A stretch of DNA of 15,938 nt, taken from Asaia bogorensis (GTDB lineage Bacteria > Pseudomonadota > Alphaproteobacteria > Acetobacterales > Acetobacteraceae). The notes under the pieces are model-generated. The model made no database searches. It saw only the letters and a program-made list of their open reading frames with translations, and was not told where the DNA came from. The stretch covers positions 1-15,938 of the forward strand of contig CAMCZJ010000049.1 in NCBI GenBank assembly GCA_945886995.1, in the 5' to 3' direction. Every line of letters begins with the position of its first letter. Positions within the stretch are counted from its first letter, which is position 1. Shown in pieces: positions 6,996-13,600 of the stretch. Both the position numbers and the translations under genes were made by a program.

Positions 6996-8198
6996 TCATG
7001 AAGCCGCAGCATCCAATGCTTCGGCCAAATCGTCAATTAGGTCGGCCACATCCTCAAGCCCCACGGAAAGCCGCACCGTGCCATCGGTAATGCCAAGCTT
7101 GGCGCGTTCTTCCGCACCAACGCGCATATGCGTGGTCGTGGCCGGGTGGGTCGCCATGGATTTCGCATCGCCCAAATTATTGGCGATATCAATCAGCTTC
7201 AGCGCATCCATAAAGCGGAAACAGGCTTCCTTGCCACCCTTGATGTCAAAACTCACCAGCGTGCCGCCGGCGGACATTTGCGCCATGGCAAGCTTCTGCT
7301 GCGGATGATCGGCGCGGAAGGGGTAGAGCACGCGCGCAACTTCCGCCCGTTCCGCCAGCATATCGGCAATGGCCGAAGCGCTGCGACACATGGCGGGTAC
7401 GCGCAGATGAAGGGTCTCTAACCCCTTCAGGATAACCCAGGCATTGAAGGCGCTAATGGAAGGGCCGGTATTGCGGATGAAGGGTTGCAGCACCTCATCC
7501 ACCCATTTCTTTGATCCCATCACGCAGCCGCCCAAAACGCGGCCCTGCCCGTCAAAATGCTTGGTTGCGGAATAGACAACGATATCCGCGCCAAAGCTCA
7601 TCGGCTTTTGCAGCAAAGGCGTGGCAAAGACATTATCCACCACCACCAAGGCGCCAGCCTGATGCGCCAGATCGCATACGGCGCGGAGATCCACGATTTC
7701 CAGCATGGGGTTGGACGGCGTTTCCAACAGCACCATGGTCGCCGGGCGCGACAGTGCGGCGCGCCATTGCGCCAAATCGGCCCCATCCACGAATTCGGTT
7801 GAGATGCCATAGCGCGGCAGCAGGGTTGAGACGATCCAATGGCAGGAACCGAACAACGCGCGGGATGCCACAACGCGGTCGCCCGCCTTCAAATGGGACA
7901 ACATCGCCGCATGCACCGCCGCCATGCCGGTCGCCGTCGCGCGGCAAGCTTCCGCCCCTTCCAAGGCAGCCAAGCGGCCTTCCAGCATGCTGACCGTTGG
8001 GTTGCCGAAGCGCGAATACTGGTAATGCACTTCCGTGCCCGCAAAAGTCGCTTCCGCCTGGGCTGCGCTGTCATAGACAAAGCCCGATGTCAGATACATT
8101 GCTTCCGACAGCTCATCGAAGTTGGAGCGCATGAGCCCACCGCGGACAAGCTGCGTCGCGGGGCGAAGAGGGCGAGTGGGGCGGGGCTTTTTCGACAC
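6996..8198 (-). CDS. metZ: O-succinylhomoserine sulfhydrylase
   Basis: 400-residue PLP enzyme of the Cys/Met metabolism family. It makes homocysteine from O-succinylhomoserine and sulfide, the direct sulfhydrylation step of methionine synthesis, in the cytosol. The PLP Schiff-base lysine is Lys213 in VVYSATKHFDGQGR; the cofactor region also shows YSRFGNPT (61-68), ETPSNPMLE (159-167) and VVVDNVFATP (185-194). Length is typical. The family also contains cystathionine gamma-synthase and O-acetylhomoserine sulfhydrylase; the HFDGQGRVLGG stretch and alphaproteobacterial leader favour MetZ. The start is GTG at 8198 with GAGAGG 8 nt upstream. Expression should be repressed by SAM through the upstream SAM-II-type riboswitch. 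Confidence 0.95.
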   Translation of the reverse strand: MSKKPRPTRPLRPATQLVRGGLMRSNFDELSEAMYLTSGFVYDSAAQAEATFAGTEVHYQYSRFGNPTVSMLEGRLAALEGAEACRATATGMAAVHAAMLSHLKAGDRVVASRALFGSCHWIVSTLLPRYGISTEFVDGADLAQWRAALSRPATMVLLETPSNPMLEIVDLRAVCDLAHQAGALVVVDNVFATPLLQKPMSFGADIVVYSATKHFDGQGRVLGGCVMGSKKWVDEVLQPFIRNTGPSISAFNAWVILKGLETLHLRVPAMCRSASAIADMLAERAEVARVLYPFRADHPQQKLAMAQMSAGGTLVSFDIKGGKEACFRFMDALKLIDIANNLGDAKSMATHPATTTHMRVGAEERAKLGITDGTVRLSVGLEDVADLIDDLAEALDAAAS

Positions 8199-8263
8199 GG
8201 CTGGAACCTCTCACACAATGATGGCGTCCAGCCCCTACCGGGAACGGGGCATGATAACCCCGC
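8199..8263 (-). promoter_or_regulatory. metZ leader expression platform with alternative hairpins
   Basis: Three possible stems share strands. H1 pairs GGGG (8261-8258) with CCCC (8249-8246). H2 pairs GCCCC (8250-8246) with GGGGC (8235-8231). H3 pairs GGCTGGA (8233-8227) with TCCAGCC (8205-8199). H1 and H2 compete for 8249-8246; H2 and H3 compete for 8233-8231. H3 places the Shine-Dalgarno GAGAGG (8212-8207) in its loop and ends directly at the GTG start. No T-tract is present, so control of translation initiation is more likely than termination. Confidence 0.6.
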
Positions 8264-8349
8264 GGCCCTTTAGCGCGTTTGTTTTCGCGGATGTCGCCAT
8301 CCACGCCCTTTCGAGACCTCGCCGCAAGAAGACCGGACAAATCGCGAGG
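8264..8349 (-). ncRNA. SAM-II-type riboswitch upstream of metZ
   Basis: Minus-strand RNA from 8349. P1 CCTCGC (8349-8344) pairs with GCGAGG (8322-8317). Between them lie the conserved GATTTG (8343-8338), CC (8336-8335) and CTTGCG preceding the 3' P1 strand. Downstream comes the invariant GCTAAA (8274-8269) followed by GGG (8268-8266), which can close the H-type pseudoknot with the CC. This order, GATTTG...TTGC...P1'...GCTAAA..GG, is the SAM-II (metA motif) signature. An 8-bp hairpin with a GCGA tetraloop (8305-8286) is inserted in the variable connector. Position before a methionine synthesis gene supports SAM sensing with repression. Confidence 0.85.
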
Positions 8350-8374
8350 ATCAGTTTTGCAACTGATAATTGAG

Positions 8375-8403
8375 TCATAGGGCTTGATACGCCCTCAGGT
8401 CAA
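8375..8403 (-). promoter_or_regulatory. Sigma-70-like promoter for metZ-apaG
   Basis: Minus strand TTGACC (8403-8398), 17-nt spacer, CTATGA (8380-8375). Both boxes and the spacing fit alphaproteobacterial housekeeping promoters. Transcription would start near 8368, just before a perfect 7-bp hairpin (8367-8350, loop GCAA on the minus strand) that precedes the riboswitch. Confidence 0.6.
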
Positions 8404-8466
8404 GAATGCAGGATGGCTTGCATCGCAGCCGCGCCCATGGGTTCATCGCACCCGGAGGAAATCATT

Positions 8467-9522
8467 ATGGCCAATACCCGTGTCACCCTGATTGTCGGCG
8501 CCAGCGGCGCTGCCGCCAGCCGCGTGCTGGAAGCAACGCAGCGCGACCCCGGCTTCACGCCGATTGGCCTGACGCGGCGCGACCCTGGCAATGGCATCCC
8601 CTGGATCACCGCCGATCTCTGGGATGGGCCGGGGCTTGCCCGCGCCATCGCGGCGCGGCCTGACATTACGCATATTGTCTATGCCTCCCGCGCGCCACAT
8701 GGCGAAACCGGCGTTGAAGATGTGGCCGGCAACCTGACCATGCTGCGCAATCTGCTGGATGCCGCCGAAGCATCCCTGCCGCGCTTTCAGCATTTGCACA
8801 TGATCCATGGCGGCAAATGGTATGGGCTGCATATCGGCCCCTTCCCGACGCCGGCGCGTGAAAATGACCCGCGCCATGTGCCGCCCAATTTCTATTATGA
8901 TCAGCAGGATATGGTGGCCGAACGCCAGCGCGGCAAAGCCTGGTCCTGGTCCGCCAGCCGGCCAAATTTCGTGCTGGATGTCGCGCCGGGTCGCGCGCGC
9001 AACATGGTCTCAACCCTTGGTGCCTATGCCGCCATTTGCCGCGAACTCAGCGTGCCTTTTGACTTTCCAGGCAAGCCAGGCGCCTTCACCGCTTTGCATG
9101 AGGTCTCGGACGCCACATTGCTGGCCGAGGCCATTCTTTGGATGCTGGCCGAACCGCGCGCCGCCAACCGCGCCTTTAATGTCACGAATGGCGATGCCTT
9201 CCGCTGGTGCGACATGTGGCCCCATATCGCGGGACTGTTCGGTGTGGCGCCGGGCGGGGTAAGAACTCTCTCCATGGCGCGCTGGATGGCGGATAAGGGC
9301 CCGGTCTGGGAGAAAATTCGCGCCCGCCACGGCCTCATTTTGCCGATTGAAAACGTGGCTAGCTGGGAATTCGCCGATTTCGCGCTGAACATGGACTACG
9401 ATGTGCTGGCTTCCATGACCGCGGCGCGCCAAGCCGGCTTTACTGGCTTTACCGATAGTTGGGCCATGTTTGCAGAACAGATTGAAGGTTATCGCGCTGC
9501 CCGCGTGCTGCCACCGCGCTGA
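8467..9522 (+). CDS. PRISE-like short-chain dehydrogenase/reductase (SDR75U type)
   Basis: 352-residue NAD(P)H-dependent reductase. The nucleotide loop is VGASGAAASRV at residues 10-20. GGKWYGLHIGPF (115-126) and NFYYDQQDMV (141-150) correspond to the KHYxGPF and FYYDxED motifs of plant progesterone 5-beta-reductase/iridoid synthase (PRISE) enzymes, which carry the catalytic Lys and Tyr; here Lys117 and Tyr143 or Tyr144. SWSASRP (160-166) and AFNVTNGDAFRW are also family signatures. These enzymes reduce activated C=C bonds of enones; the bacterial substrate is unknown. The start at 8467 was chosen for GGAGGA 6 nt upstream; an in-frame ATG at 8413 lacks such a site. It is divergent from metZ with its own intergenic region and has no evident operon partner. 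Confidence 0.88.
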   Translation: MANTRVTLIVGASGAAASRVLEATQRDPGFTPIGLTRRDPGNGIPWITADLWDGPGLARAIAARPDITHIVYASRAPHGETGVEDVAGNLTMLRNLLDAAEASLPRFQHLHMIHGGKWYGLHIGPFPTPARENDPRHVPPNFYYDQQDMVAERQRGKAWSWSASRPNFVLDVAPGRARNMVSTLGAYAAICRELSVPFDFPGKPGAFTALHEVSDATLLAEAILWMLAEPRAANRAFNVTNGDAFRWCDMWPHIAGLFGVAPGGVRTLSMARWMADKGPVWEKIRARHGLILPIENVASWEFADFALNMDYDVLASMTAARQAGFTGFTDSWAMFAEQIEGYRAARVLPPR

Positions 9523-9546
9523 AAAAAATGGGGCGCGGCCTCGCCC
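9522..9546 (-). terminator. Possible minus-strand intrinsic terminator
   Basis: On the minus strand GGGCG (9546-9542) pairs with CGCCC (9535-9531), then CA and seven T (9528-9522). No minus-strand gene ends here, so it would stop only antisense transcripts heading into the reductase gene. It may be fortuitous in GC-rich sequence. Confidence 0.35.
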
Positions 9547-9550
9547 TGCC

Positions 9551-9579
9551 TTGACCCCGCCACCCCCCCCTGCAATACG
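9551..9579 (+). promoter_or_regulatory. Candidate metK promoter
   Basis: TTGACC (9551-9556), a 17-nt C-rich spacer, and AATACG (9574-9579). The -35 box is good and the -10 box is weak. It would leave a leader of about 70 nt before metK. Confidence 0.4.
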
Positions 9580-9658
9580 CGCTCCGCCCAGGGCAATCCG
9601 GGGCAGAGCATCGTCGGGCTAAACCGGCGAATCCCGCGACAAGAGGCCGAACCACGCC

Positions 9659-10846
9659 ATGCGCGATAAGGGCGAATATCTTTTCACTTCGGAATCCGTC
9701 TCCGAAGGCCATCCGGACAAGGTGGCGGACCGCATTTCCGATACGGTGCTGGACGCGTTCCTGACCGCTGATCCCTATGCCCGCGTCGCTTGCGAAACGC
9801 TGGTCACCACCAATCGTGTGGTGCTGGCGGGCGAAGTGCGTGGCCCTGCGGAAATCACGCCGGAATATCTGATCCATCTGGCGCGGCTCGCCATTCGCGA
9901 TATCGGCTATGAACAGGAAGGCTTTCATTGGCAGCATGCCGATATCGCCTGCCATTTGCATGCCCAATCGGCGCATATCGCCCAGGGTGTGGACGCCGCC
10001 GGCAATAAGGATGAAGGCGCGGGCGACCAAGGCATCATGTTCGGTTACGCCTGCCGCGAAACGCCGGAACTGATGCCGGCGCCGCTGTATTATGCGCATG
10101 AAATCCTGCGCCGTGTGAACGAATTGCGCCACGCCAAGGACAAGGCAGCGGCTGGGCTGCTGCCGGATGCGAAAAGCCAGGTGACGCTCCGCTATGTGGA
10201 CGGCAAGCCGGTGGGTGCGACCTCCATCGTTGTGTCCACCCAGCATGAAGAAGCGCTCGAACAGGCTGAAATCAAGCGCATGCTGCGCCCGATTGTGGAA
10301 GCGGTGCTGCCCAAGGGCTGGATGTGCCCCGATAGCGAATTCTACGTGAACCCCACGGGCAAATTCGTGATCGGCGGGCCCGATGGTGATTGCGGCCTGA
10401 CCGGGCGCAAGATCATCGTGGATACTTACGGCGGTGCGGCGCCCCATGGCGGTGGTGCATTCTCCGGCAAGGATCCGACCAAGGTGGACCGTTCCGCTGC
10501 CTATGCCGCGCGCTATGTGGCGAAGAATGTGGTGGCGTCCGGCCTAGCCGATAAATGCACCATCCAGGTCAGCTACGCGATCGGTGTTTCCAAGCCGCTG
10601 TCCGTTTATTTCGACCTGCATGGCACTGGCAAGGATGTGGATGAGGCGAAGTTGGCGAAGGTGATTGACGGCATGGTCAATCTCTCCCCGCGCGGCATTC
10701 GTGAGCATCTGAAGCTGAACCGCCCGATCTATGTGCCGACCAGCGCCTATGGCCATTTCGGCCGCGTGCCGGATGTGGCGAAGGGCACCTTCACCTGGGA
10801 AATGACCGATCTGGCGGATGAGCTGCGGCGCGCTTTCGGGCGTTGA
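9659..10846 (+). CDS. metK: S-adenosylmethionine synthetase (methionine adenosyltransferase)
   Basis: 395-residue cytosolic enzyme that makes SAM from methionine and ATP. Signatures are all present: GHPDKVAD (17-24; His18, Asp20, Lys21 at the ATP/Mg site), the hexapeptide GAGDQG (120-125), and GGGAFSGKDPTKVDRSAAY (264-282) of the triphosphate site. Length matches bacterial MetK. The ATG at 9659 has AGAGG about 12 nt upstream, a rather long spacing. A strong intrinsic terminator follows the stop, so metK may be expressed apart from trmB. Functionally it closes the loop with the SAM-II-controlled metZ on the other strand about 1.5 kb away. A hairpin with GCUAAA in its loop is in the leader, but no known SAM-riboswitch architecture could be assembled. 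Confidence 0.98.
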   Translation: MRDKGEYLFTSESVSEGHPDKVADRISDTVLDAFLTADPYARVACETLVTTNRVVLAGEVRGPAEITPEYLIHLARLAIRDIGYEQEGFHWQHADIACHLHAQSAHIAQGVDAAGNKDEGAGDQGIMFGYACRETPELMPAPLYYAHEILRRVNELRHAKDKAAAGLLPDAKSQVTLRYVDGKPVGATSIVVSTQHEEALEQAEIKRMLRPIVEAVLPKGWMCPDSEFYVNPTGKFVIGGPDGDCGLTGRKIIVDTYGGAAPHGGGAFSGKDPTKVDRSAAYAARYVAKNVVASGLADKCTIQVSYAIGVSKPLSVYFDLHGTGKDVDEAKLAKVIDGMVNLSPRGIREHLKLNRPIYVPTSAYGHFGRVPDVAKGTFTWEMTDLADELRRAFGR

Positions 10847-10869
10847 GGCGCTGATTGGATTATCTTTGG

Positions 10870-10903
10870 GGCGGCGGGTGTGAGCCTGCCGCCTTTTTCT
10901 TTT
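10870..10903 (+). terminator. Intrinsic terminator after metK
   Basis: GGCGGCGGG (10870-10878) pairs with CCTGCCGCC (10885-10893) with one G-U pair around a 6-nt loop, followed by TTTTTCTTTT (10894-10903). It lies 24 nt after the metK stop and 12 nt before the trmB start, so trmB is reached by readthrough or from a separate promoter. Confidence 0.85.
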
Positions 10904-10914
10904 CAGGACTGCGC

Positions 10915-11625
10915 ATGACCGCTGACAGACCCCCGCTGGCTGATGGTGTGCCGGACCGGCTTTATGGCCGGCGCCGAGGCCATCCTTTGCGTCCGCGCCA
11001 GCAGCGCCTGTTGGAAGAAACCCTGCCGCGCCTTCGGCTAACCCAAGCACAAGCGGCTGATCCGCGCGCGGCTTTCGGCCTGGGCGATGTGCCGCTCTGG
11101 TTGGAAGTGGGCTTTGGCGGTGGTGAACACACGCTCGACCAAATCGCGGCACATCCCGAGGTTGCCTATATCGCCTCTGAAGTATTCGAAAACGGGCTTT
11201 GCGCCTTGCTCACGCGCCTGGTGCCGGAAGGGGCGGAGGCGACCGGCGCGCTGCCGCGTAATCTCCGGCTCTGGCCGCAGGATGCGCGGCATTTGCTGCG
11301 CGCTTTGCCGGATGCCGCCTTGGACCGCCTGTTCCTGATGTTCCCGGACCCCTGGCCCAAGGCGCGGCATGCCAAAAGGCGCTTTGTGCATCCGGAATTA
11401 CTGCCCATGGTGGCGCGCGCCGTGAAGCTGGGCGGGGTTTGGCGCATCGCCTCCGACGATCCAACCTATCAGGCCTGGGTGCGCGAATGCATGGGCGCGC
11501 AGGAATTCTTCACCTTGGAAAGCCTCGCCGAAACCCGCCCCCCTGGCTGGCCACCAACGCGCTATGAAGCCAAGGCGCTCCGTGAAGGGCGCCAGCCGCT
11601 TTATTGGGAATGGGTCAGGCGCTGA
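10915..11625 (+). CDS. trmB: tRNA (guanine-N7-)-methyltransferase
   Basis: 236-residue SAM-dependent enzyme that forms m7G46 in tRNA variable loops. The SAM motif is LEVGFGGGEHT at 63-73; the family hallmark MFPDPWPKARHAKRRF lies at 142-157 and carries the catalytic Asp; the C-terminal tRNA-binding signature RYEAKALREGRQPLYWEW is at 216-233. Length is typical. The start at 10915 was chosen because AGGA lies 8 nt upstream, and because the longer in-frame ATG at 10855 would place the metK terminator inside the coding sequence. metK-trmB adjacency is widespread in alphaproteobacteria. The last 11 nt of the gene (11615-11625) match the end of the downstream 55-bp repeat. Confidence 0.96.
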   Translation: MTADRPPLADGVPDRLYGRRRGHPLRPRQQRLLEETLPRLRLTQAQAADPRAAFGLGDVPLWLEVGFGGGEHTLDQIAAHPEVAYIASEVFENGLCALLTRLVPEGAEATGALPRNLRLWPQDARHLLRALPDAALDRLFLMFPDPWPKARHAKRRFVHPELLPMVARAVKLGGVWRIASDDPTYQAWVRECMGAQEFFTLESLAETRPPGWPPTRYEAKALREGRQPLYWEWVRR

Positions 11626-11633
11626 GTTTATTC

Positions 11634-11743
11634 GAGCGACTGATTCACGGCTTCGGCGATGCCGCCTCCACCGATCAGGCGCTGATTTGAGCGACTGATT
11701 CACGGTTCCGGCGATGCCGCCTCCACCGATCAGGCGCTGATTA
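11634..11743. repeat. Two 55-bp direct tandem repeats after trmB
   Basis: Copy 1 is 11634-11688 and copy 2 is 11689-11743; they differ at three positions. Each starts GAGCGACTGATTCACGG and ends with TCAGGCGCTGATT. The 11-nt end motif TCAGGCGCTGA also forms the trmB 3' end (11615-11625), and AGGCGCTGATT occurs again straight after metK (10846-10856). Copy 2 ends exactly on the stop codon of the convergent cytochrome b561 gene. Confidence 0.9.
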
Positions 11744-12289
11744 TCTACCGCGCCACATAAGCCGCAATATCGGCAGCCCGCGCCGGTGGTGATGGATCGC
11801 CATCGCCCCATGCCCCACCGCCAACCCAACCAAGCCCCAGGCTGCCCCCTGATGCAAAGGCCGCAACACATCATACAGCGCCTGATCCGGCGCGAAGGGG
11901 TGCGGAATGGGCAGGATCAGGAAGAACACTGTCTCCACGGCAATCGGCGCCGCCGCCGCGCTCAAGAAGCCCAGCACCGGCACGGCGATCAGCAGCGCAT
12001 AAAGCACGCCTTGGCCAAGCCGCGCCGCGCTTTGCTGCCACGCCGGCAGCGGCATAGGCGCCGGGCGGCCACGCCGCCCCAATAGCCAAATCCGCCAAAC
12101 CCAAAGTGGTATCAGCAAAAGGCCGAGGCTTTTGTGCAACTGATAGGTCAGAATTTTCGCGAAAAGCGCTGAGAGCGGCAGCGCCACCATCACCAGCGCC
12201 AGCAGGAAGTTCACAAAAACCAAGCCGGCCATGGCCCAATGCAGGCGCCGTTGCGCCGCCGACCACGCAAAGGCCGCACCGGTCTGCAT
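11741..12289 (-). CDS. Cytochrome b561 family membrane protein (CybB/YceJ-like)
   Basis: 182-residue four-helix di-heme b-type cytochrome in the inner membrane. Hydrophobic segments are near residues 18-38, 53-72, 93-115 and 147-165. His17, His52, His146 and His160 occupy the positions expected for the axial heme ligands. Proteins of this type shuttle electrons between quinone or superoxide and periplasmic partners. The start at 12289 (ATG) lies 4 nt after the yceI stop; an in-frame TTG at 12301 would overlap yceI by 8 nt and is the alternative. The yceI-b561 pair is the same as the E. coli yceI-yceJ arrangement, which suggests a shared redox or isoprenoid-quinone-related role. Confidence 0.9.
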   Translation of the reverse strand: MQTGAAFAWSAAQRRLHWAMAGLVFVNFLLALVMVALPLSALFAKILTYQLHKSLGLLLIPLWVWRIWLLGRRGRPAPMPLPAWQQSAARLGQGVLYALLIAVPVLGFLSAAAAPIAVETVFFLILPIPHPFAPDQALYDVLRPLHQGAAWGLVGLAVGHGAMAIHHHRRGLPILRLMWRGR

Positions 12290-12293
12290 TGGC

Positions 12294-12899
12294 CTATCCA
12301 ATCACCAGGCTGACCGATACCGCCAATTGCACGCGATCCCCCGTGGCCGCCATATCAGCCACCATACCGAAAGCGGTGCGGCTGATCTCGCCACGGGCGG
12401 TGCAATCCACAATCTCCGCCCCTGTCGCGGCATCACGCCGCCGGCGCGCAAGCTTCGCCTGCAGGGTAAGGGGCTGCGTCACACCGCGCATTTCCAAAGG
12501 CCCGGCCAAGTCAAAAGCCTCGACCCGCCCGCCCGGGGCGGCACGCCCGGAAAACCGCGCCAGCGGCCACCGTTCGGCATCGAAATATGGCGGGGAGCGC
12601 AGCAAATCCGCCGCCCCTGGATAGGGATGGGTGATGGAAGCGGTTTCCACCTCCACCGTCACACGCGCGGTGTCTGGTCGTTCGGGGTCTAGCGTCAGTT
12701 CGCAGGAAAATCGCGAAAATTGCCCGGTTGAGGTCAGCACCAGCAAATGCCGCGCGATGAAGTCCAGCCTGCCCTGGCTTTGGTCAAAGCGAAATACCCG
12801 CGCGCCCTGGGCCTGCAGCGGTGACAAGCCCAATAGGGGAAGCACCGCGCCGGCCAAGGCGCGACGCGGGATCAACAAGGGCTTTGGCTTCACTGTCAT
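12294..12899 (-). CDS. yceI: YceI family periplasmic protein
   Basis: 201-residue protein with an N-terminal signal peptide (basic MTVKPKPLLIPRR, hydrophobic core to about residue 26, likely cleavage after LQAQG) and a YceI lipocalin-like barrel. Family features include the opening FRFDQSQGRLDF, VTVEVETASI, and the late motif ISRTAFGM. YceI proteins bind polyprenyl lipids such as polyisoprenoid quinones in the periplasm. The start at 12899 has AGGA 9 nt upstream; a longer open frame reaching 13127 would overlap the divergent rimP and lacks any family similarity. It is the first gene of a two-gene unit with the b561 cytochrome. Confidence 0.92.
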   Translation of the reverse strand: MTVKPKPLLIPRRALAGAVLPLLGLSPLQAQGARVFRFDQSQGRLDFIARHLLVLTSTGQFSRFSCELTLDPERPDTARVTVEVETASITHPYPGAADLLRSPPYFDAERWPLARFSGRAAPGGRVEAFDLAGPLEMRGVTQPLTLQAKLARRRRDAATGAEIVDCTARGEISRTAFGMVADMAATGDRVQLAVSVSLVIG

Positions 12900-12962
12900 G
12901 CGCGCTGATCCTACCCGGGGTGGGGCAAGCTCTCCAGTTTTTTTGAGGATTTCACCAAGCCC

Positions 12963-12991
12963 TTGCCTTCTGGCCACTTCAACGCTAAAAA
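12963..12991 (+). promoter_or_regulatory. Candidate promoter of the rimP-nusA-infB operon
   Basis: TTGCCT (12963-12968), a 17-nt spacer, TAAAAA (12986-12991). It points into the hairpin at 13023-13056 and then rimP. Box quality is moderate and no other clear promoter was seen in 12900-13048. Confidence 0.4.
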
Positions 12992-13022
12992 CAAAGCAAT
13001 CACACCATCCGAGCTTACGGGG

Positions 13023-13056
13023 GGTGGCCTTGCAAAAGGCCGCCTTTTTTGTTTTT
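13023..13056 (+). terminator. Terminator-like hairpin overlapping the rimP start
   Basis: GGTGGCCTT (13023-13031) pairs with AAGGCCGCC (13036-13044) around GCAA with one U-G pair, followed by TTTTTTGTTTTT (13045-13056). It has full intrinsic-terminator form in the plus direction. Its T-tract contains the only usable in-frame rimP start codons (TTG at 13049 and 13055). It could be an attenuator of the rimP-infB operon. Confidence 0.8.
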
Positions 13057-13588
13057 GCAGCCTGATCTACCGCATCATGAAGGGCTTGAAGCCCGCATCG
13101 CCGAAGCCATCCTGCCCAGCCTGACACAGCTTGGCTATGAATTGGTGCGCGTGCAGGTTTCCGGCAAGGAACGCCCGGTGGTGCAGGTCATGGCGGACCG
13201 CGCCGATGAAGCACCTTTCACCGTGGAGGATTGCGAAGCCATCAGCCATGCCGTGGGCGCCGTGCTGGATGTCGCGGACCCGATCCGGGGCGAATGGATG
13301 CTTGAAGTCTCCTCAGCTGGTATTGATCGCCCGCTGACGCGCACCAAGGATTGGAACCGCTTCGCCGGCCATGTGGCGACGGTGGAGCTTTCCATCCCGC
13401 TTGATGGCCGCAAGCGTTTCCGTGGCGTAGCGCTTGGCGCGGATGAACAGGAAGCCCGGCTTCGGCTGGATGATGGTACTGAATTGGCGCTGCCGCGCGG
13501 CAATATCCGCCGCGCCAAGCTGGTGCTGACCGATGAATTGATCGCGGCGACGGCGAAAGCCGATGACCCAACAACGATGACCCATTAA
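13049..13588 (+). CDS. rimP: Ribosome maturation factor RimP
   Basis: About 179 residues; required for 30S subunit maturation. The N-terminal domain holds GLEARIAEAILPSL, LGYELVRVQVSG and DCEAISHAVGAVLD; the family signature YxLEVSSPGxDRPL appears as WMLEVSSAGIDRPLTR (Ala in place of the usual Pro). The C-terminal SH3-like domain follows FAGHVATVEL. The start is uncertain: no ATG or GTG is in frame before the conserved region, and the two TTG codons (13049, 13055) lie in the T-tract of a terminator-like hairpin without a Shine-Dalgarno. 13049 is given as the longest option. It is followed after 12 nt by nusA. Confidence 0.93.
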   Translation: MFLQPDLPHHEGLEARIAEAILPSLTQLGYELVRVQVSGKERPVVQVMADRADEAPFTVEDCEAISHAVGAVLDVADPIRGEWMLEVSSAGIDRPLTRTKDWNRFAGHVATVELSIPLDGRKRFRGVALGADEQEARLRLDDGTELALPRGNIRRAKLVLTDELIAATAKADDPTTMTH

Positions 13589-13600
13589 GGAGAATGCGCC

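Noticed and set aside
6947..6996. Terminator between metZ and apaG
   Set aside because: Only a tiny GGGCAAGCCC stem is present, and it is followed by A-rich and not T-rich sequence on the minus strand.
9601..9630. SAM-II-like GCTAAA in the metK leader
   Set aside because: GCUAAA is in the loop of a 6-bp hairpin (9612-9629); there is no GATTTG, no P1 and no TTGC in the required order, so no SAM-II or SAM/SAH architecture could be built.
9449..10447. 332-codon minus-strand open frame opposite metK
   Set aside because: metK is unmistakable on the plus strand; the antisense frame shows no family features.
12900..13127. N-terminal extension of the yceI frame
   Set aside because: It would precede a clear signal peptide and overlap rimP and its leader; ATG 12899 has AGGA at good spacing.
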